Below, in pieces: positions 60,401-64,000 of a DNA stretch of 64,000 nucleotides (position 1 is the first letter of the stretch; each line of letters opens with the position of its first letter). This DNA is from Apostichopus japonicus. Taxonomy: Eukaryota; Echinodermata; Holothuroidea; Aspidochirotida; Stichopodidae. The stretch spans positions 21,078,898 through 21,142,897 of the forward strand of contig NC_092577.1 of assembly GCF_037975245.1 (NCBI RefSeq), given 5' to 3'. The position numbers were made by a program, and so were the translations under genes. The notes below the pieces were generated by a model that worked only from the letters and a program-made list of their open reading frames with translations, searched no databases and had not been told where the DNA came from.

Positions 60401-63400
60401 CAATAACTGAATTTGTTGGTAGACTACAGTACAGTTGTCAGTGCCATTTGGGTTTTAGAGGGTGTAATGAGATGTTGCTAAAATAAGCTCCTGGAGTAGA
60501 GTCTCAGCTGATCGTTGGTCAATTTGAGTTGGTAACTGACCAGTGTTGTTGATATACCATATAGTTTCTTACTGGAGTCTTGATGTATTTTATGGGTAGG
60601 TGGGGCACAATGGAAGACCAAAAAAGCCAGTAGAAATTTTGCAATATGAGAATTCAAATGGTTATAAATCCATTAAGACAATTTCAATACCTAGATCATC
60701 CCTCTGATGGTCTATGAACAAAGCAGAGGGACCTTAATACAATGAAGTGTGCCTGATTGCATTTGAGATTTTTCTTGACTTCTTTTTCAGGAAATTTCAA
60801 TTGTATTCTTATTTAAATTTATTGCATTTCATACATTTTCTCTCTCTCCTTCCCCCTTCCTCCTATCCTTCTCAGTTTCTCTCTTAGATACCATTGAAAA
60901 TGGTGAACCTCCTTTGATTGATTTGGATTTTGATGGTAAGATTTTGCCATCTTTAATGATGCCTTCATGAGGTGTCGGATTACATTGGTAACTTGTTACA
61001 TTCAAAAGCATAGCAATTTGAAGAACTTAAAAGATACTGACAATGTGAATGCAATTTAATGAAAGGACACTTCCTATAGGTCACTGTGTGAAAATATTCC
61101 AAATACAATGGCTTTCTTCATTCATGTTTACCCAATTTCTCAATATGAACTCCTGTTTTTCCGAGATTTTTATTTGGTGACCATGTTCCACTTACAAAGT
61201 TCATAGCAGTTATTGAAAACCTTCAAAGTCCTCAAATTTCCTAGTCCTTCAAAAGTGATTGAATGTTCCTAAATTCCTTGAAAAAGTGTATAGGTATTGG
61301 AAAGTCATTAAAATTCAGTTGTCCTCGCAAACCTTAAATTTTAACACCAGGGAGTGGTAGAGTATGTATATACTATGAAGTATGAAGGATATTGTAGTTT
61401 TGGGTTTTGTTTGTCCTTAAATTTAATTTGGAGAATTTGGCAAAAGTCCTGAATATTTTCTACATAAATGGCTTCAAAACCCAAATGCAAGTTAAACCCA
61501 AAATTATACTCTGGCACCAAACTGTCTGTAATAAGTCAGCATTATGCAAAGGAAAATAGTATATTCTATTTACTTTGAGGAGATCAATGTACATTCGATG
61601 TAATACTTAACATTGATCTCATAGAGTGTGTTCCCACACTGGGGATCAGACTCAGCACAAGAGATCAGAAAAACAAATAAGACCACATCTGACTTGCAGT
61701 CAGAGTAAATAATTACTTAACTTGCAATTAGGGATGCACCGGATATCCGGTCCGGCCGGATAGTGAGAAATTATCCGGCCACATCTTTTTCAAAATCTGC
61801 CCTGAATTATTCCTTAACTTAAATCAATGTAAACTATTTCCAAAAATTAATAAAAACATTCAAAGTAAGGAAAAATTAGGTTTAACATGTTTAATTTAAT
61901 TTTCTCACTGGTCTGACCCACTGTTTCTAAAGATCAACCAAAATAATACAACTACTGTAATAATATGAAGAGCTCTATATACAACAAATACAGTTTGCAG
62001 TGAAATCATTTCTTGCAGCCTTCATCAGTTTAATATTGTGCAGTTAAAATAGACCACTCATATACTTATCAGTCAAAATACTGCTCCATTGAATCTTTAC
62101 TTTCCCATTATTGTTGGCATTCATGTTTTCTCTGAATTTTTATGTGTGAAACAATCTCTTATATGGTCAGAGAGAAAGACTTGCATGAAATGAAATGTTC
62201 AAAATCCAAACATGTGCATTAGGACCTTACCAAGTCAAAACAATTTATAAATAAATGAAGCAATGGACTAGAAGAGTTTCCACCAAATGGGGTGCCAGTC
62301 ATAGAAAAAACAGTATCTAATTTTCTCACAGAAAGAGATATCTCTTGTCACGATGAATGTTCCTAAAAGTTCATGAAAAACCTAAATCTTTAAGTGTTCT
62401 AATGAACATTCAATTCCATTTTAAAGGATAGATAAAAGATAGATAAGAAGTTTCTTCCACTTCTGGAAAGATGAAATTTTTTTTTTTTTTTTACAGATAA
62501 TATTGCAGTGTAAAAATTTTTTACCAAATAATGAATAATAAAAGACAATTCTAAATCGTGATAGTAGTGTTACTGCAACAATTAAATAATCTTTTTATTC
62601 AGTATAAAGTATGAGATTTGTGAAATGTAGCTTCCCGTTTTAAAACAAACTTCATAGGTAGTATGCAGTATTTTTCAGCAAACAAATTTACATACTGTAC
62701 CAAGCTTGTCAATAATTTTATTGTAGTTATTTTATTAAAGAATGTAGATTACACCACTTCAAGTCATATTTAGTCTCCTAAATGGGGTCTTAATTTGACC
62801 TTCTTTATAATATGCGTATACCTCACCTAAGATTTGCTCCTTGTTTCATACTTCTACTTCTTATTTATGATTTTCTTTTGTGTTATGGTTCCGGCCGGAT
62901 TTTATCCGGCCGGATTTCATGTACTATCCAGCAAAATCCGGTTCCGGCCGGATCCAAAAATTTGGATCCGGTGCATCCCTACTTGCAATACTACATTCCA
63001 ATCAGATACCAATTATCAATATGTACGCTGCACTTCTAAGACCAAAAAGTGACCTGTTGACATCATGTGCAATACGCAGTGTCCTGTTGATTGATCACGG
63101 GTGGAGGTTCTAACCCTGTATAGGGGTTAGAACTTGAAGTGTTGTGAAGTTGTTGATATTGCTGGAAAAGAATAACAGATTGCTTTGGATTTTCAGGCTT
63201 TTTAAAGATTTGAAGGTACTAATAGACCGCACATCTTGGTGTGCCTTATGTGCTGCTAATTAGTTAACTGCAGTGTCTTCTGTGCACTCATGTGTATTTC
63301 CTAACGAGAAAACTATGAAATCAGCCGTTCTGTTCATGCAAGTAAAGTAAAAGACTCTAAATTTTCAGAACATAAGATCCAAGTTAAAAGGGATTGCATG

Positions 63401-63960
63401 AGGCAATTATGACAAAGGAACCTTAGGGTCAAGGTTAACAACACAATTGATTTATAAAGGTGGCATGTGATTATTAAAAGGCTAACAATTGGTGTTGAAC
63501 AATCAAACCAAACAACGAGTAGTTGCCTTTACTCCAATCATAGAGCCTTTACACCAATGTTGTAGTTCCATCATGTCACTGAATCCATGTTGCACATTAT
63601 TATATTCATAGAGTTGCACAAACTTTGCAAAGTTTGTGTTATTGCAGCAAGAATGTTTTCACTAGTAATCATATTTGTTAATCAAGTAGTTGAGGAACTT
63701 GGAGAATAAAAATACCATTTTGAAATTCACTTGATTCTGCCAAATTGTTCTCTACCTGGATGTCAATATCATGGCATCATGAACGAAAATTGTAAAAATT
63801 TATTGTGCACTAATTACATCTTTTAGATTAGAGTGATGGAGTGTGTCATGTAAAGCTGGTGATTGATAGGGACTTCTCATGCATATTCTTCTCTATTTTA
63901 CAGTTGAAGACAACACCACGATTTCAGCTCTCAATAATGTACCGGGAGAAGTAAAAGAAG
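54474..63960 (+). CDS. Host gene candidate, at least seven exons, continues past window
   Basis: Exons: 54474-54687 (start MDVNHLHNLVNNAQAAIRQT, then acidic and RRRRSSSP Ser/Arg-rich), 57406-57528 (EVTWKAKVFLFRRCNPDFFP), 58517-58764 (GFTKEAAKIIRTWAKPELEE, then CFPNAPLGLVGFDLGHCDKA), 59290-59347, 59878-60017, 60888-60935 (TIENGEPPLIDLDFDG) and 63904-63960. Splice sites are canonical and phases match: introns are phase 1 except the one after exon 3. Exon 5 has an in-frame TGA at 59964; a donor at 60017 is reached in another frame, so either the site or the sequence is wrong there. The second and third exons resemble an N-terminal domain found in invertebrate and fish proteins annotated as G2E3-like with a C-terminal HECT domain; no HECT sequence is in this window. 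Introns hold a hammerhead motif (55898) and a hAT MITE (61729). Confidence 0.65.
54700..57400. other. Intron 1 of the host gene candidate
   Basis: Apart from the hammerhead motif at 55898-55942 I see no gene or element boundary in this intron. Confidence 0.5.
55898..55942 (-). ncRNA. Hammerhead ribozyme motif, complete core
   Basis: Minus strand: AGUUGU and ACAACU form a perfect 6-bp stem I; core CUGAUGA is exact; CGCU and AGCG form stem II with a three-base loop; GAAA is exact; ACUCUGAGU is self-complementary and gives stem III in a dimer; UA is the cleavage dinucleotide. This is the minimal, dimer-type hammerhead known from Penelope-like elements and from newt satellite DNA. It lies in intron 1 of the host gene candidate, antisense to it, without a recognisable RT nearby. 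Confidence 0.75.
61729..62981. mobile_element. hAT MITE, 1,253 bp, with 8-bp TSD
   Basis: The ends are TAGGGATGCACCGGAT and its inverted partner ATCCGGTGCATCCCTA, and CCGGCCGGAT blocks are repeated near both ends. The 8-bp duplication CTTGCAAT flanks it exactly (61721-61728 and 62982-62989). There is no coding capacity. It lies in the intron between exons 6 and 7 of the host gene candidate. Confidence 0.92.
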
Positions 63961-64000
63961 GTAAACTTTGAAACCATTATGATTGCGTGCATGAATGTGT

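Noticed and set aside
62812-63113. ORFs at the right end of the 61.7-kb MITE
   Set aside because: They arise from the CCGGCCGGAT repeats and span the transposon boundary.
1-64000. CRISPR arrays, bacterial operons or ribosome binding sites
   Set aside because: The introns, splice sites and element types show a eukaryotic nuclear genome; no direct repeats with unique equal spacers were seen.

Overview
This is a eukaryotic, AT-rich, intron-bearing genomic window. The gene and transposon families (a multi-exon Crypton-like tyrosine recombinase, Ty3/gypsy elements, Penelope-like elements with GIY-YIG, a P-type transposase, a GIN-type integrase, hAT elements) and the many AGGCCTA-rich unique stretches suggest a marine deuterostome invertebrate, most likely an echinoderm. 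The species assignment is inference; no rRNA, tRNA or mitochondrial marker is present.

Layout. 0.2-4.0 kb: exons of a tyrosine-recombinase-domain gene (+). 4.8-9.5 kb: a decayed Ty3/gypsy element (-), split by a 2,887-bp hAT element (6057-8943) that carries a transposase C-terminus and a nested 360-bp hAT MITE; both insertions have exact 8-bp target duplications. 10-14.5 kb: repeats and non-coding DNA. 14.6-15.7 kb: Penelope-like element (PLE) fragment (-) with GIY-YIG domain and a hammerhead-like motif. 16-20.5 kb: repeats, a probable LINE tail. 20.7-22.7 kb: a second PLE (-) with a hammerhead-like motif downstream and its 5' part inverted. 22.9-27.5 kb: a P-type transposase gene in five exons (+) with a ZAD-like N-terminal zinc finger. 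30.3-32.2 kb: a convergent two-exon gene (-) encoding a PHD finger joined to an unnamed domain. 32.7-35.4 kb: gypsy element broken at its RT MPFG motif by a 1,221-bp hAT-like element. 36.2-39.9 kb: GIN-type integrase gene with introns, decayed. 40.2-42.5 kb: remains of an unassigned transposase-like gene. 42.5-46.5 kb: L1/Tx1-like LINE with an inverted extra copy of part of ORF1 and a deleted RT core. 47.5 kb: U2 snRNA-like head. 47.6-50.7 kb: pseudogene of a repetitive, unnamed family. 50.9-53.6 kb: third gypsy element, 3' truncated. 53.65-54.26 kb: a MITE-like unit filled with a 168-bp higher-order array of palindromic 21-bp monomers. 54.5-64 kb: a probable host gene with at least seven exons and mostly phase-1 introns, running off the window, with a hammerhead motif and a hAT MITE inside its introns.

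Most coding sequence is mobile-element derived. The only good candidate for an ordinary host gene is at 54.5-64 kb. The two most interesting items are the tail-to-tail pair of P-type transposase and PHD-domain gene, which may be one two-gene transposon, and three hammerhead-ribozyme-like motifs all on the minus strand. Several frameshifts in otherwise well-preserved ORFs lie in homopolymer runs, so part of the apparent decay may be sequencing error.
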